From positions 2,356,001-2,420,000 of the forward strand of contig NZ_CP016449.1 in assembly GCF_001713375.1 (NCBI RefSeq): 64,000 bases of DNA, in the 5' to 3' direction. The translations under genes were made by a program, and so were the position numbers. This DNA comes from Hydrogenophaga sp. RAC07 (lineage in GTDB: Bacteria; Pseudomonadota; Gammaproteobacteria; Burkholderiales; Burkholderiaceae_C). The notes beneath the pieces were generated by a model. It was given only the letters and a program-made list of their open reading frames with translations. It ran no database searches and had not been told where the DNA came from. This document shows positions 26,319 through 35,232 of this stretch, piece by piece; position 1 is the stretch's first letter; each line of letters starts with the position of its first letter.

Positions 26319-27083
26319 ATGAACATTCAAGGACACGCCGCCCTCGTCACCGGCGGTGGCTCGGGCCTCGGTGAAGCCACCGCGCGCGAACTCGCGCGCC
26401 TGGGCGCCAAGGTCGCCGTGCTCGACGTGAACCTGGACAACGCCAAACGCGTGGCCAGCGAAATCAACGGCATTGCATGCCACTGCGACATCACCAACAC
26501 CGAGAGCCTGCAGACCGCCATGGACGCTGCGGCGGCTGCGCATGGTCCGGCCCGCATCCTGATGAACATCGCCGGCATCGGCAGCGCCAGGCGCGTCGTC
26601 GGCAAGGACGGCTCGGCCGCGCCACTCGAAGACTTCGCCAAGGTGATCAACGTCAACCTGATCGGCACCTACAACGCCAGCCGCCTGTTCGCCGCCGCTT
26701 GCGCGAAGCTGGACCCGCTGGAAGACGGCGAACGCGGCGTGATGATGTTCACCGCCAGCGTGGCCGCGTTCGACGGCCAGGTGGGCCAGCAGGCCTACAG
26801 CGCGTCCAAGGGTGGCCTGGTGGGCATGACGCTGCCGATGGCTCGCGATCTGGCGCAACACGGCATCCGCGTCTGCACCATCGCACCCGGCCTGTTCAGC
26901 ACACCGCTCATGCGCACCCTGCCCGAGCCGGTGCAGGCCTCGCTGGCGGCGAGCATCCCGTTCCCGCCGCGCCTGGGCAAGCCCGAGGAGTTCGCGGCAC
27001 TGGCCGCGCACATCGTCACCAACACGCACCTGAACGGCGAAGTGATCCGCCTCGACGGTGCTTTGAGAATGGCCCCCCGATGA
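26319..27083 (+). CDS. SDR-family 3-hydroxyacyl-CoA dehydrogenase
   Basis: The 254-residue short-chain dehydrogenase has the TGGGSGLGEA nucleotide motif (residues 11-20), NIAGIG, the catalytic Ser in TASVAAF and YSASKGG (Tyr-x3-Lys). The VCTIAPGLFSTPLM segment is like HSD10 (type II 3-hydroxyacyl-CoA dehydrogenase). An Asp in VAVLDVN after beta-2 suggests NAD rather than NADP. It would oxidise the beta-hydroxy thioester made by the crotonase to the beta-keto thioester cut by the thiolase. Its stop overlaps the next start by four bases. Confidence 0.9.
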   Translation: MNIQGHAALVTGGGSGLGEATARELARLGAKVAVLDVNLDNAKRVASEINGIACHCDITNTESLQTAMDAAAAAHGPARILMNIAGIGSARRVVGKDGSAAPLEDFAKVINVNLIGTYNASRLFAAACAKLDPLEDGERGVMMFTASVAAFDGQVGQQAYSASKGGLVGMTLPMARDLAQHGIRVCTIAPGLFSTPLMRTLPEPVQASLAASIPFPPRLGKPEEFAALAAHIVTNTHLNGEVIRLDGALRMAPR

Positions 27084-27499
27084 GCAAAGTGGTTGTGTAC
27101 GAAGTGGAAGTGATGTTCGGCGACTGCGACCCGGCCGGCATCGTGTTCTTCCCCAACTTCTCCAAGTGGATGGACGCGTCCTCGCTGAATTTCTTCGTCA
27201 AGTGCGGCGTGCCACCCTGGCGCGAACTGGTGAAGACGCGCGGCATCGTGGGTACGCCGCTGCTGGAGATTCACACCAAGTTCATGCGCCCCGCCACCTA
27301 CGGCGAGCGCCTGCAGATCCACACCAGCGTGACCGAATGGCGCGAGAAGGTGTTCATGCACAAGCACGTGGTCAAACGCGGCGAGGACCTGCTGTGCGAA
27401 GGCACCGAGACGCGCGCCTTCGTGATCCACCCGCCCGAGGCGCCCGACCGCATCAAGGCCATTCCCGTGCCCGAAGACATCAAGGCCCTTTGCAGCTAG
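27080..27499 (+). CDS. Hot-dog-fold acyl-CoA thioesterase (4-hydroxybenzoyl-CoA thioesterase family)
   Basis: This 139-residue hot-dog protein starts MSKVVVYEVEVMFGDCDPAGIVFFPNFSKWMD. The Asp in DCDPAGIVF is the catalytic residue of the Pseudomonas-type 4-hydroxybenzoyl-CoA thioesterase and YbgC-like enzymes. It overlaps the SDR by four bases. In this operon it would release a free aromatic acid (4-hydroxybenzoate- or vanillate-like) and CoA after thiolysis, closing the side-chain pathway. Confidence 0.9.
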   Translation: MSKVVVYEVEVMFGDCDPAGIVFFPNFSKWMDASSLNFFVKCGVPPWRELVKTRGIVGTPLLEIHTKFMRPATYGERLQIHTSVTEWREKVFMHKHVVKRGEDLLCEGTETRAFVIHPPEAPDRIKAIPVPEDIKALCS

Positions 27500-27546
27500 C
27501 CCCGCTTTCCCCGCCCTTTCCCAAACCACCCAGAAGGAGACATTCC

Positions 27547-28680
27547 ATGAAAGCCGTCAAAACCCTCGTTGCCCTGGCCATCACGGCCCTGAGCAGCTCC
27601 GCCGCCCTGGCCGACATCAACATCGGCGTGAGCCTCTCGCTGACCGGCCCCGGCTCCGGCCTGGGCATTCCGATGCAGAACCAGCTCAAGCTGTTCCCGC
27701 CCACCATCGCCGGCGAGAAGGTCAACCTGATCATCCTGGACGACGCGACCGATCCGGGCAAGGGTGCTGCCAACGCCCGCCGTTTCGTGACCGAAGACAA
27801 GGTCGACATGATCATCGGATCGAGCATCACCGCCGTGGCAGCCGCCATGAGCGACATCGCCAGCGAAGCCGGCACGGTGCAGCTCACCGGCTCGCCCGTG
27901 GGCCTGCCGCCCGGCAAGGACAAGTGGGTGTTCCGCCTGCCGCAATCCAACACCGTGATGGGCCACGCCGTGGTCGAACACATGAAGAAGCAGGGCATCA
28001 AGACCATCGGCTTCCTGGGCTACACCGACGCTTACGGCGAGCAGTGGCTGAAGGAAAGCGCTCCGTTGCTGGAGAAAGCCGGCATCAAGGTCGTGGCCAC
28101 CGAACGCTTCGCGCGCACCGACACCGGCGTGACCCCGCAGGCGCTCAAGATCACCTCCGCGAATCCCGATGCGGTGCTGATCGTGGCCTCGGGCAGCGGT
28201 GCCGCCATGCCGCACATGGCCATGATCGAGCGCGGCTACAAGGGCAAGATCTACCAGACGCACGCCGCAGCCACGCAAGACCTGATGCGCGTGGGCGGCA
28301 AGGCGGTGGAAGGTGCCTACGTGGTGTCCGGCCCGGCCGTGATCGCAGAGCAGTTGCCCGACAGCCACCCGTCCAAAGCCGTGGCCATCGACTTCGTGCA
28401 GAAGTACGAAAAAGCGGTGGGCGTCGGCCTGCGCAACCAGTTTGCCGGTCACTCGTACGACGCACAGATCGTGCTTGAGAAGGTGATTCCCATGGCCCTG
28501 AAAAAAGCCAAGCCCGGCACGCCCGAGTTCCGGTCCGCGCTGCGCGACAGCATGGAAACCATGGGCCGCACCATCTTCTCGCACGGCGTGATGAACTGGA
28601 CGCCCACCGACCACTGGGGCTACACCAACGAAACCGGCGTGATGCTCAAGGTCGTGGACGGCAAGTTCAAGGTGGAGTGA
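27547..28680 (+). CDS. ABC importer solute-binding protein (LivK/CouP-like)
   Basis: From 27547 the product has 377 residues, with a strong ribosome site (AGAAGGAGA) and a signal peptide ending ALA (about residue 22). The leucine-binding-type fold is shown by INIGVSLSLTGPGSGLGIPMQN, VDMIIGSSITAVAAAMSDIA and GFLGYTDAYGEQWLKE. This family binds branched-chain amino acids, but relatives such as CouP of Rhodopseudomonas bind p-coumarate and similar aromatics. Membership of the hydroxycinnamate operon makes an aromatic ligand likely. It is followed by a 270-bp repeat-bearing gap before the permease genes. Confidence 0.92.
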   Translation: MKAVKTLVALAITALSSSAALADINIGVSLSLTGPGSGLGIPMQNQLKLFPPTIAGEKVNLIILDDATDPGKGAANARRFVTEDKVDMIIGSSITAVAAAMSDIASEAGTVQLTGSPVGLPPGKDKWVFRLPQSNTVMGHAVVEHMKKQGIKTIGFLGYTDAYGEQWLKESAPLLEKAGIKVVATERFARTDTGVTPQALKITSANPDAVLIVASGSGAAMPHMAMIERGYKGKIYQTHAAATQDLMRVGGKAVEGAYVVSGPAVIAEQLPDSHPSKAVAIDFVQKYEKAVGVGLRNQFAGHSYDAQIVLEKVIPMALKKAKPGTPEFRSALRDSMETMGRTIFSHGVMNWTPTDHWGYTNETGVMLKVVDGKFKVE

Positions 28681-28684
28681 TTCG

Positions 28685-28880
28685 GAGCACCCCCCTGCGC
28701 CGCTGACGCGGCTTCCCCCCTCTCTGGCGCGCCTTCGGCGCTGGGAGGAGGGACGACACCTGGGGCCGGCGGAGCCGGACCCTCGGTGTCCCTGGTTGAT
28801 GGCACTTCGCGCGCGGTGGGGTCTTCTTGCGCCCTCGCCCCTCTGGGGAGAGGGCTGGGGTGAGGGGCACGCGCGAAGGG
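28685..28880 (+). repeat. GC-rich repeat/hairpin block between the binding protein and permease genes
   Basis: The block contains the hairpin GCGCC-TTC-GGCGC at about 28732-28744, flanked by pyrimidine- and purine-rich arms. It also has the dyad CCCTCGCCCC-TCT-GGGGAGAGGG at about 28838-28860, followed by GCTGGGGTGAGGGG. The second dyad resembles a widespread REP-like bacterial repeat. It could stabilise the upstream binding-protein mRNA and lower permease expression. Confidence 0.6.
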
Positions 28881-28950
28881 GTCTTTCTTCGTGAGGTCCC
28901 GCATGTCCCGTTTGAGTGTGTTCCGCCTTTTCTTTACTCGTTAGGCTCTT

Positions 28951-29991
28951 ATGGACTTTTCCATTGCCAGCATTCTCTTGCTGGACGGTTTGACCAACGG
29001 CGCGGTGTACGCGCTGCTGGGCCTGGCCACCGTGCTGGTGTTCACCGTCACGCGGGTCATTTTCATTCCCCAGGGTGAATTCGTCGCATACGGCGCGCTC
29101 ACCCTGGCCATCTTTCAAACCGGCAAGGTGCCCGGCACCGTGTGGTTGCTGCTGATCCTCGCCAGTGTGGCCGCGCTCATGGAGCTCTCGGGTCGCTGGC
29201 AGCACCAGCGCAACGTGCTGGTGGCTGCCAAGGCCGCGGGCCGCCTGCTGATCGCACCGGTCGTGGTCTCGGCCGTGGCCATCTGGGCCGCGCCGCAGCA
29301 GTTTCCGCTGGCCGTGCAGGCCGCGCTCAGTGTGGCCATCGTGACCGTGTACGGCCCGCTGGTGTACCGCGTGGCCTACCAGTCGCTGGAGAGCGCCACG
29401 CCGCTGGTGTTGTTGATCGTCTCGGTCGGCGTGCACTTCGCCATGACGGGTCTGGGCCTGCTGTTCTTCGGCGCCGAGGGTTTCCGCAACCCGGCGTTCT
29501 GGGACGTGCGCTACACCATCGGCCCGGTCATGCTGTCGGGCCAGGCCATCATCACGGCGCTGGCCACCGTCGCGCTGATCGTGCTGTTGTGGCTGTACTT
29601 CGAGCGCTCGCTGCGCGGCAAGGCGCTGCGCGCCACCGCCGTCAACCGCACCGGCGCGCGCCTCATGGGCATCTCGTCGCAGGCCTCGGGCCAGCTCACC
29701 TTCACCATGGCGGCCTTCATCGGCGCGCTCTCGGGCCTGCTGATCGGCCCGACCACCACGGTGTTCTACGACTCGGGTTTCCTGATCGGCCTCAAGGGCT
29801 TCGTGGCAGCGGTCGCCGCCGGTCTCGCCAGCTACCCAGGTGCGCTCATCGCCGCGCTGTTCGTCGGCGTGATCGAAGCCTTCGGCTCGTTCTGGGCCAG
29901 CGCTTTCAAGGAAGTGATCGTGTTCACGCTGATCCTCCCCGTGCTGCTCTTCCGCTCGCTGCGCAGCAAACATTCCGACGAGGACCATTGA
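28951..29991 (+). CDS. ABC importer permease (LivH type)
   Basis: The 346-residue membrane protein begins with the LivH-typical [22 protein letters not shown] and [13 protein letters not shown], with about eight hydrophobic segments and the EAA-like loop [20 protein letters not shown]. It pairs with the LivM half of the next gene's product to form the channel. It sits 270 bp after the binding protein and one base before the fused permease-ATPase gene. Confidence 0.92.
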   Translation: MDFSIASILLLDGLTNGAVYALLGLATVLVFTVTRVIFIPQGEFVAYGALTLAIFQTGKVPGTVWLLLILASVAALMELSGRWQHQRNVLVAAKAAGRLLIAPVVVSAVAIWAAPQQFPLAVQAALSVAIVTVYGPLVYRVAYQSLESATPLVLLIVSVGVHFAMTGLGLLFFGAEGFRNPAFWDVRYTIGPVMLSGQAIITALATVALIVLLWLYFERSLRGKALRATAVNRTGARLMGISSQASGQLTFTMAAFIGALSGLLIGPTTTVFYDSGFLIGLKGFVAAVAAGLASYPGALIAALFVGVIEAFGSFWASAFKEVIVFTLILPVLLFRSLRSKHSDEDH

Positions 29992-29992
29992 G

Positions 29993-31762
29993 ATGCCGAA
30001 GCTGCAAAACCTCGGCCTGCTGATCCTGGCCCTGGCGATTCCCCTCATCGTCGTGTTGCCCCTGCCCGACTTCTGGATCGCCCAGCTCAACTACATCGGC
30101 ATGTACAGCATGACGGTGCTCGGCCTGATCCTGCTCACCGGCGTGGGCGGCCTCACCTCGTTCGGCCAGGCAGCGTTTGTCGGCATCGGTGCCTACACCA
30201 CCGCCTGGCTCACGCTCAACACCGGCCTCTCTCCCTGGCTCACGCTGTTCGTGGGCATGGGTCTCACGGCCGGCAGCGCGCTGCTGGTGGGTCTGATCAC
30301 GCTGCGCATGTCGGGCCACTATCTGCCGCTGGCAACAATAGCCTGGGGCCTGTCGCTCTACTACCTCATGGGCAACCTCGACGCCCTGGGCAAATACGAC
30401 GGCCTGCTGGGCATCCAGAGCCTGAGCATTGGCGGTTACGACATCGGCCAGGGCCGCGCCTTCTTCGTGCTGACCTGGGTGATCCTGCTGGCCTTTGCCG
30501 CCGCGCTGCTGCACCTGCTGGACTCGCGCGCGGGCCGCGCCATCCGCTCGCTCAAGGGCGGCTCACAAATGGCCGAGGCCATGGGCATCAGCACCTTCCG
30601 CTACAAGGTCACCATCTTTGTGCTGGCCGCCCTCTTCGCATCGGTGGCCGGCTGGCTGCTCGCGCACTTCCAGCGCACGGTCAACCCGTCTGCCTTCGGC
30701 TTGAAGATGGGCATCGAGTACCTGTTCATGGCGGTGATCGGCGGTGTCGGGCACGTCTGGGGCGCCATCGTCGGCGCCGGCCTGATCCGCGTGCTCGAAG
30801 ACCAGTTGCAGGTGCTTCTGCCCAAGCTCATCGGCACCAGCGGCAGCTACGAGGTGATCGTGTTCGGCATTGCGCTGGTGGTGGTGCTCAAGTACCTGCC
30901 CGACGGTCTGTGGTCGCTGGTGGGTCGGCACCTGCCCAAGCCGCCGCGCACGGTGGACTGGGCCGACGCAGCGCCCCTGCCCGAGCGCCCCAAGCCTGCC
31001 ACCGGCGCGCTGGTGCTCGACGTGCAGAAGGCGCGAATGCAGTTCGGTGGTCTGGTCGCGGTGAACGACATCAGCTTCCAGATCCACGCCGGACAGATCG
31101 TGGGCCTGATCGGCCCCAACGGCGCAGGCAAGTCGACCACGTTCAACCTCATCACCGGCGTGCTGCCGGCCACCAGCGGTGCGGTGCAGTTCCAGGGCGG
31201 CAACATCGTCGGCCAACCCTCGCGCGCCATCGCGCAGCTGGGCATGGCGCGCACCTTCCAGCACGTGAAGATGATCCCGGACATGACGGTGCTGGAGAAC
31301 GTGGCGCTGGGTGCGCACACGCGCGGCCGCAAGGGCGTGCTGCCCGCCATGCTGCGCGCCAACCGCGCGGAAGAAAAGCAGCTCTTTCGCGAAGCGCAGC
31401 GACAGCTGGAACGGATCGGCATGGGCGCCTACCTGCACGAGCAGGCGGGCAACCTGGCCATGGGTCCGCAGCGGCTGATGGAAATTGCACGCGCGCTGTG
31501 CGCCGACCCCACCCTGCTGCTGCTCGACGAGCCCGCCGCCGGCCTGCGCCACCAGGAGAAGCAGGCCCTGGGCGGCGTGTTGCGCCAGCTCAAGGGAGAA
31601 GGCATGAGCATCCTGCTGGTCGAGCACGACATGGACCTGGTGATGCAGATCTGCGACCACCTGGTGGTGATGGAGTTCGGCACCCTGCTCACGCAGGGGC
31701 CTCCCGAGCAGATTCAGAACGACCCGAAGGTGCGCGCTGCCTACCTGGGAACGGAGCACTAA
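29993..31762 (+). CDS. Fused ABC importer permease-ATPase (LivM-LivG)
   Basis: The 589-residue protein joins two normally separate subunits. Residues 1 to about 305 are a LivM permease (LTGVGGLTSFGQAAFVGIGAY, SLKGGSQMAEAMGIS, IGGVGHVWGAIVGAGLI). After a Pro-rich linker (about 310-335), residues 340-589 are a LivG ATPase with Walker [17 protein letters not shown]-loop MARTFQHVKM, a degenerate signature LAMGPQRLMEIARAL and Walker B LLLLDEPAAGL. The signature lacks the usual SGG. No frame break is visible at the junction. It works with LivH and LivF for uptake of the operon's aromatic substrate. Confidence 0.93.
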   Translation: MPKLQNLGLLILALAIPLIVVLPLPDFWIAQLNYIGMYSMTVLGLILLTGVGGLTSFGQAAFVGIGAYTTAWLTLNTGLSPWLTLFVGMGLTAGSALLVGLITLRMSGHYLPLATIAWGLSLYYLMGNLDALGKYDGLLGIQSLSIGGYDIGQGRAFFVLTWVILLAFAAALLHLLDSRAGRAIRSLKGGSQMAEAMGISTFRYKVTIFVLAALFASVAGWLLAHFQRTVNPSAFGLKMGIEYLFMAVIGGVGHVWGAIVGAGLIRVLEDQLQVLLPKLIGTSGSYEVIVFGIALVVVLKYLPDGLWSLVGRHLPKPPRTVDWADAAPLPERPKPATGALVLDVQKARMQFGGLVAVNDISFQIHAGQIVGLIGPNGAGKSTTFNLITGVLPATSGAVQFQGGNIVGQPSRAIAQLGMARTFQHVKMIPDMTVLENVALGAHTRGRKGVLPAMLRANRAEEKQLFREAQRQLERIGMGAYLHEQAGNLAMGPQRLMEIARALCADPTLLLLDEPAAGLRHQEKQALGGVLRQLKGEGMSILLVEHDMDLVMQICDHLVVMEFGTLLTQGPPEQIQNDPKVRAAYLGTEH

Positions 31763-32503
31763 ATGACCCAACCCATTCTTCAAGTCAAGGGCCTGCGCGC
31801 CGGCTACGGCCGCGCCGAGGTGCTGCACGGCATCGACATCGAAGCCCAGCCCGGTGGTGTGATCACGGTGATCGGCCCCAACGGGGCGGGCAAGTCCACC
31901 TTGCTCAACACGCTCATGGGCATCCTGCCCGGCCAGGGCACGATCCTGTTTCGGGGCCAGGACATCACCACGCTCACGCTCGAGGAACGCGTGATGAACG
32001 GCATGGCGCTGGTGCCCGAAAAGCGCGAACTCTTCGGAACCATGCCGGTGGAAGACAACCTGCTGCTGGGCGGTTTTCGCCAGATGCGCCTGGGCAACCC
32101 GAAATGGCGCAGCAAGCTCGACGATGTGTACAGCATCTTCCCGCGCCTGCAGGAGCGCCGCACACAACTGGCCGGCACGCTCTCGGGCGGTGAACGCCAG
32201 ATGCTGGCCGTGGGCCGCGCGCTCATGTCCAGCCCCGACCTGCTCATGCTCGACGAGCCCAGCCTGGGTCTGGCACCGCTGATCGTGCGCGAGATTTTCT
32301 CCATCATCGAACGCCTGCGCCAGACCGGCGTGACCATCGTGCTGGTGGAGCAGAACGCACGCGCCGCGCTGCAGGTGGCCGACCACGGCTATGTGCTGGA
32401 AATGGGTGAACTCAGCGCACACGGCCCGGCCAGCGAACTGGCCAGCGACCCGCGCGTGATCGAGACCTACCTGGGCAGCGCGCGCAAGGCAGCCACGGCA
32501 TGA
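31763..32503 (+). CDS. ABC importer ATPase (LivF type)
   Basis: The 246-residue nucleotide-binding subunit has Walker [15 protein letters not shown], the LivF-typical [18 protein letters not shown], signature [15 protein letters not shown] and Walker [14 protein letters not shown]. It starts directly after the fused LivM-LivG stop and overlaps the acyl-CoA dehydrogenase start by four bases, tying transport to catabolism in one transcript. Confidence 0.94.
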   Translation: MTQPILQVKGLRAGYGRAEVLHGIDIEAQPGGVITVIGPNGAGKSTLLNTLMGILPGQGTILFRGQDITTLTLEERVMNGMALVPEKRELFGTMPVEDNLLLGGFRQMRLGNPKWRSKLDDVYSIFPRLQERRTQLAGTLSGGERQMLAVGRALMSSPDLLMLDEPSLGLAPLIVREIFSIIERLRQTGVTIVLVEQNARAALQVADHGYVLEMGELSAHGPASELASDPRVIETYLGSARKAATA

Positions 32504-34203
32504 ACGTTTACCAGCCCCGCACATCCGAGCACGCGTTCGTTCTGTTCGACGTGCTGCGCGCACACGAGCGCCTGGCCGAGCTCCCGGCCATGTCCGAGCA
32601 CGCCGACACCGCGCTGCTCTTGCAGGTGATCGACGAGGCCGGCAGGTTCGTGGGCGAGGTGGTGGCTCCGCTCAACCGCAGCGGCGACGAGATCGGCGCG
32701 CAGTGGAAGGCCGGCGCGGTCACCATGCCACCGGGGTTTCGCGAGTCGTACCAGGCCTTCTGGCAGGCCGGCTGGCCGTCGCTGGCCTGCGCGGTGGAAG
32801 ACGGCGGCCAGGGATTGCCGACCGTGGTGGAAGCGGTGCTGCACGAGCAACTGAACGCGGCCAACCACGGCTGGACCATGGCGCCCGGCCTGCTGCACGG
32901 CGCCTACGAATGCATCCGCCACCACGGCAGCGACGCGCTGAAAGCACGCTACCTGAACAAGCTGGCCAGCGGCGAATGGCTGGCCACCATGTGCCTGACG
33001 GAACCGCACGCCGGCAGCGACCTGGGTCTGGTGCAGACCAAGGCCGTGCCGCTGGCCAACGGGCGTTTTGCACTGTCGGGCACCAAGATTTTCATCTCCG
33101 GCGGTGAACACGACCTCAGCGACAACATCGTGCACCTGGTGCTCGCGCGCCTGCCCGATGCGCCGCCCGGTCCCAAAGGTCTGTCGCTGTTCCTCGTGCC
33201 CAAGTTCGAAGCGGATGGTCAGCGCAGCGCGGTGCATTGCGAGCGCATCGAAGAGAAGATGGGCATCCACGCCAGCCCCACCTGTGTGATGCGTTTCGAC
33301 GAAGCGGCGGCCTCCATCGTCGGCGAACCCGGCAAGGGCCTGAACGCGATGTTCGTGATGATGAACGCCGCGCGCCTGCTGGTGGGCCTGCAGGGCATCG
33401 GCCTGCTCGACGCGGCCTGGCAGAAGGCCAACGCCTATGCGCAGGAGCGCCGCCAGATGCGCGCGCCCGGCAGCAGCAAGGCCGGTCGAGCCGATGTCAT
33501 TGCCCTGCACCCAGCCATCCAGCGCATTCTGCAAACCCAGCGCGCCTGGATCGCCGCCGGCCGCGTGATCGCCTACCGCACCGCGCTCGAACTCGACACG
33601 CAAAAACACCACCCCGATGCCGCGAAGCGTGAAGCCGCAGCGCGCTGGTGCAGCCTGGTCACGCCGGTGCTCAAGTCCGCTTGGACCGAGCAGGCCTTCT
33701 GCGGCGCCAGCGCCTGCCTGCAGGTGTTCGGTGGTCACGGTTATGTGCGCGAATGGGGCATCGAGCAGCATGTGCGCGACGCGCGCGTGGCGATGATTTA
33801 CGAAGGCACGAACGAGATCCAGGCGATCGACCTGCTGGTGCGCAAGACCCTGCCCGACGGTGCCGCGGCGCTGCAAACCCTGCTCGCCGAGCTGGCCGCA
33901 GAACCCGGGCAAAGCCAGCGCACACGGCAAGCCCTGCAGGCCTTCAGTGCATTCGTGCAGGAACAGGTCGTGCCGCACGCCGATGCGGGCCCCGATCAAC
34001 CCTTCTGGCTGGCCGACGACTTCCTGCGTTCCCTGGCGCTGCTGCTCATGGCCTGGGCCTGGGACCGCCTGGCCACCGCACCCGACGTTGAGGCCACCGC
34101 ACACGCCGCCTTCTGGCGCTGGGTGTGGCCCGAATTCGACATGCGCATGGGCATGATGAACACCACTTTGAAGACCGGGCAGCCTGCCCCGGCTATGCTC
34201 TGA
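32500..34203 (+). CDS. Acyl-CoA dehydrogenase, large DmdC/FadE-like type
   Basis: This 567-residue flavoenzyme has the FAD/substrate motif [51 protein letters not shown] and the catalytic-Glu region [22 protein letters not shown]-terminal helical extension of about 110 residues follows, as in DmdC-like enzymes. It would introduce the alpha-beta double bond into saturated phenylpropanoyl-CoA (such as dihydroferuloyl-CoA), making it a substrate for the crotonase. The role resembles Acinetobacter HcaD by context. It is last but one in the operon, four bases before the MarR gene. Confidence 0.9.
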   Translation: MNVYQPRTSEHAFVLFDVLRAHERLAELPAMSEHADTALLLQVIDEAGRFVGEVVAPLNRSGDEIGAQWKAGAVTMPPGFRESYQAFWQAGWPSLACAVEDGGQGLPTVVEAVLHEQLNAANHGWTMAPGLLHGAYECIRHHGSDALKARYLNKLASGEWLATMCLTEPHAGSDLGLVQTKAVPLANGRFALSGTKIFISGGEHDLSDNIVHLVLARLPDAPPGPKGLSLFLVPKFEADGQRSAVHCERIEEKMGIHASPTCVMRFDEAAASIVGEPGKGLNAMFVMMNAARLLVGLQGIGLLDAAWQKANAYAQERRQMRAPGSSKAGRADVIALHPAIQRILQTQRAWIAAGRVIAYRTALELDTQKHHPDAAKREAAARWCSLVTPVLKSAWTEQAFCGASACLQVFGGHGYVREWGIEQHVRDARVAMIYEGTNEIQAIDLLVRKTLPDGAAALQTLLAELAAEPGQSQRTRQALQAFSAFVQEQVVPHADAGPDQPFWLADDFLRSLALLLMAWAWDRLATAPDVEATAHAAFWRWVWPEFDMRMGMMNTTLKTGQPAPAML

Positions 34204-34207
34204 CGCC

Positions 34208-34759
34208 ATGCCCGAGACCTCCACCGCCAACGCCATGCGCCGCCCCCGCGGACCGCGCAAGAAGGACGCCACCGACGGCCTTCTGGGCGAAGCCACAACC
34301 GCCAACGGGCCAGGCGAGGCACCCGAGATCGACACCTCGTACCTGGAGACCCTGCTCGGCTACAACGCCCGGCGCGCAGCGCTCACCATCATTGCGCTGT
34401 TCCTGCGCCGCATGGCGCCGTACGACCTGCGCCCGGTGGATTTCTCGGTGCTCACCGTGGTGGCACACAACCCCGGCGTGACCTCGCGCCAGATCTGTGC
34501 GGCGCTGGACATCCTGCCGCCCAACCTGGTGGGCATGGTCAAGGCGCTGCACAAGCGCGGCCTCATCGAGCGCCAGCCCCACCCCACCGACCGCCGCGCC
34601 CAGGGCCTGCACCTGACCCTGGCCGGCCAGCGCCTGCACATCCAGGCCCAGAAGACCGCCACCGACCTGGAGCAGGAAGCCACGCATTCGCTCACACCGG
34701 CCGAGCTGCAGACGCTCAGCAGCTTGCTGCGCAAGGTCTACCGCCGCCCCGGCGCCTGA
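34208..34759 (+). CDS. MarR-family regulator, probable repressor of the phenylpropanoid operon (CouR/FerR-like)
   Basis: The 183-residue protein has a polar N-terminal tail of about 45 residues and then a MarR winged helix: FSVLTVVAHNPGVTSRQICAALDI, LPPNLVGMVKALHKRGLIERQ and the wing PTDRRAQGLHLTLAGQ (DRR signature). In Rhodopseudomonas CouR and Sphingobium FerR, MarR proteins repress hydroxycinnamate genes and release DNA on binding the CoA thioester. By position, the same role is likely here, with the 22308-22326 palindrome as operator. It begins four bases after the dehydrogenase stop. Confidence 0.9.
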   Translation: MPETSTANAMRRPRGPRKKDATDGLLGEATTANGPGEAPEIDTSYLETLLGYNARRAALTIIALFLRRMAPYDLRPVDFSVLTVVAHNPGVTSRQICAALDILPPNLVGMVKALHKRGLIERQPHPTDRRAQGLHLTLAGQRLHIQAQKTATDLEQEATHSLTPAELQTLSSLLRKVYRRPGA

Positions 34760-34815
34760 CAATCCGGGTAAATCCGTAGCGTCGTTCTTTGCGCCACATT
34801 GCTGCAGCGCACGCA

Positions 34816-34854
34816 GCTAGCAAACTGGTAGCACCGCGCCTTCGACCCTATAGT
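34816..34854 (+). promoter_or_regulatory. Possible promoter and operator of the HxlR gene
   Basis: A near-perfect dyad GCTAGC-AAACT-GGTAGC (34816-34832, 5 of 6 arm pairs) lies just upstream of a -10-like TATAGT (34849-34854) and overlaps the expected -35 region. It is 40-78 bp before the HxlR start. The arrangement suits autoregulation, but no good -35 is seen. Confidence 0.4.
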
Positions 34855-34893
34855 TCTCCTTCGGGCTTTCGCCAGGCCCCCAGGAGAATCCGC

Positions 34894-35232
34894 ATGAGTG
34901 CCAAGGACAACGCTGCCGTGATCCAGCTCTTCGACCTGCTCGAATCACGTTACGCCATGCGGGTGATCTGGGCGCTCTCCGATGGTCACCCGCAGACCTT
35001 TCGCCTGCTGCAGGACAGCGTGGGTGGCGTGACACCCAACACCTTGAACACCCGCATCAAGGAACTGCGCGCGGCGCGGCTGGTGGACCACAGCGGCCAT
35101 GGCTACCGCCTCACACCCCAGGGTGCCGAACTGGCGCGCCGCCTGAGCGATGTGCAGCAGTTCGCCACCAAGTGGTCGCACCAGCAGGCGCGCGCCTCGG
35201 CCAGCGCCACGCAGCACCAGGCCGGCGCCTGA
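34894..35232 (+). CDS. HxlR-family winged-helix regulator
   Basis: The start at 34894 (ribosome site CAGGAGAAT) gives 112 residues. The helix-turn-helix region YAMRVIWALSDGHPQTFRLLQDSVGG, TPNTLNTRIKELRAARLVD and the wing GYRLTPQGAELARRL are typical of HxlR/YodB proteins. No N-terminal Cys of the redox-sensing type is present. Its stop codon directly abuts the stop of the convergent FAH-family gene. Its target is unknown; the abutting hydrolase gene is a candidate. Confidence 0.85.
   Translation: MSAKDNAAVIQLFDLLESRYAMRVIWALSDGHPQTFRLLQDSVGGVTPNTLNTRIKELRAARLVDHSGHGYRLTPQGAELARRLSDVQQFATKWSHQQARASASATQHQAGA

Noticed and set aside
27496..30090. 864-codon minus-strand frame opposite the ABC importer genes
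   Set aside because: Low-complexity antisense translation; the plus strand encodes LivK and LivH with signal peptide and membrane helices.
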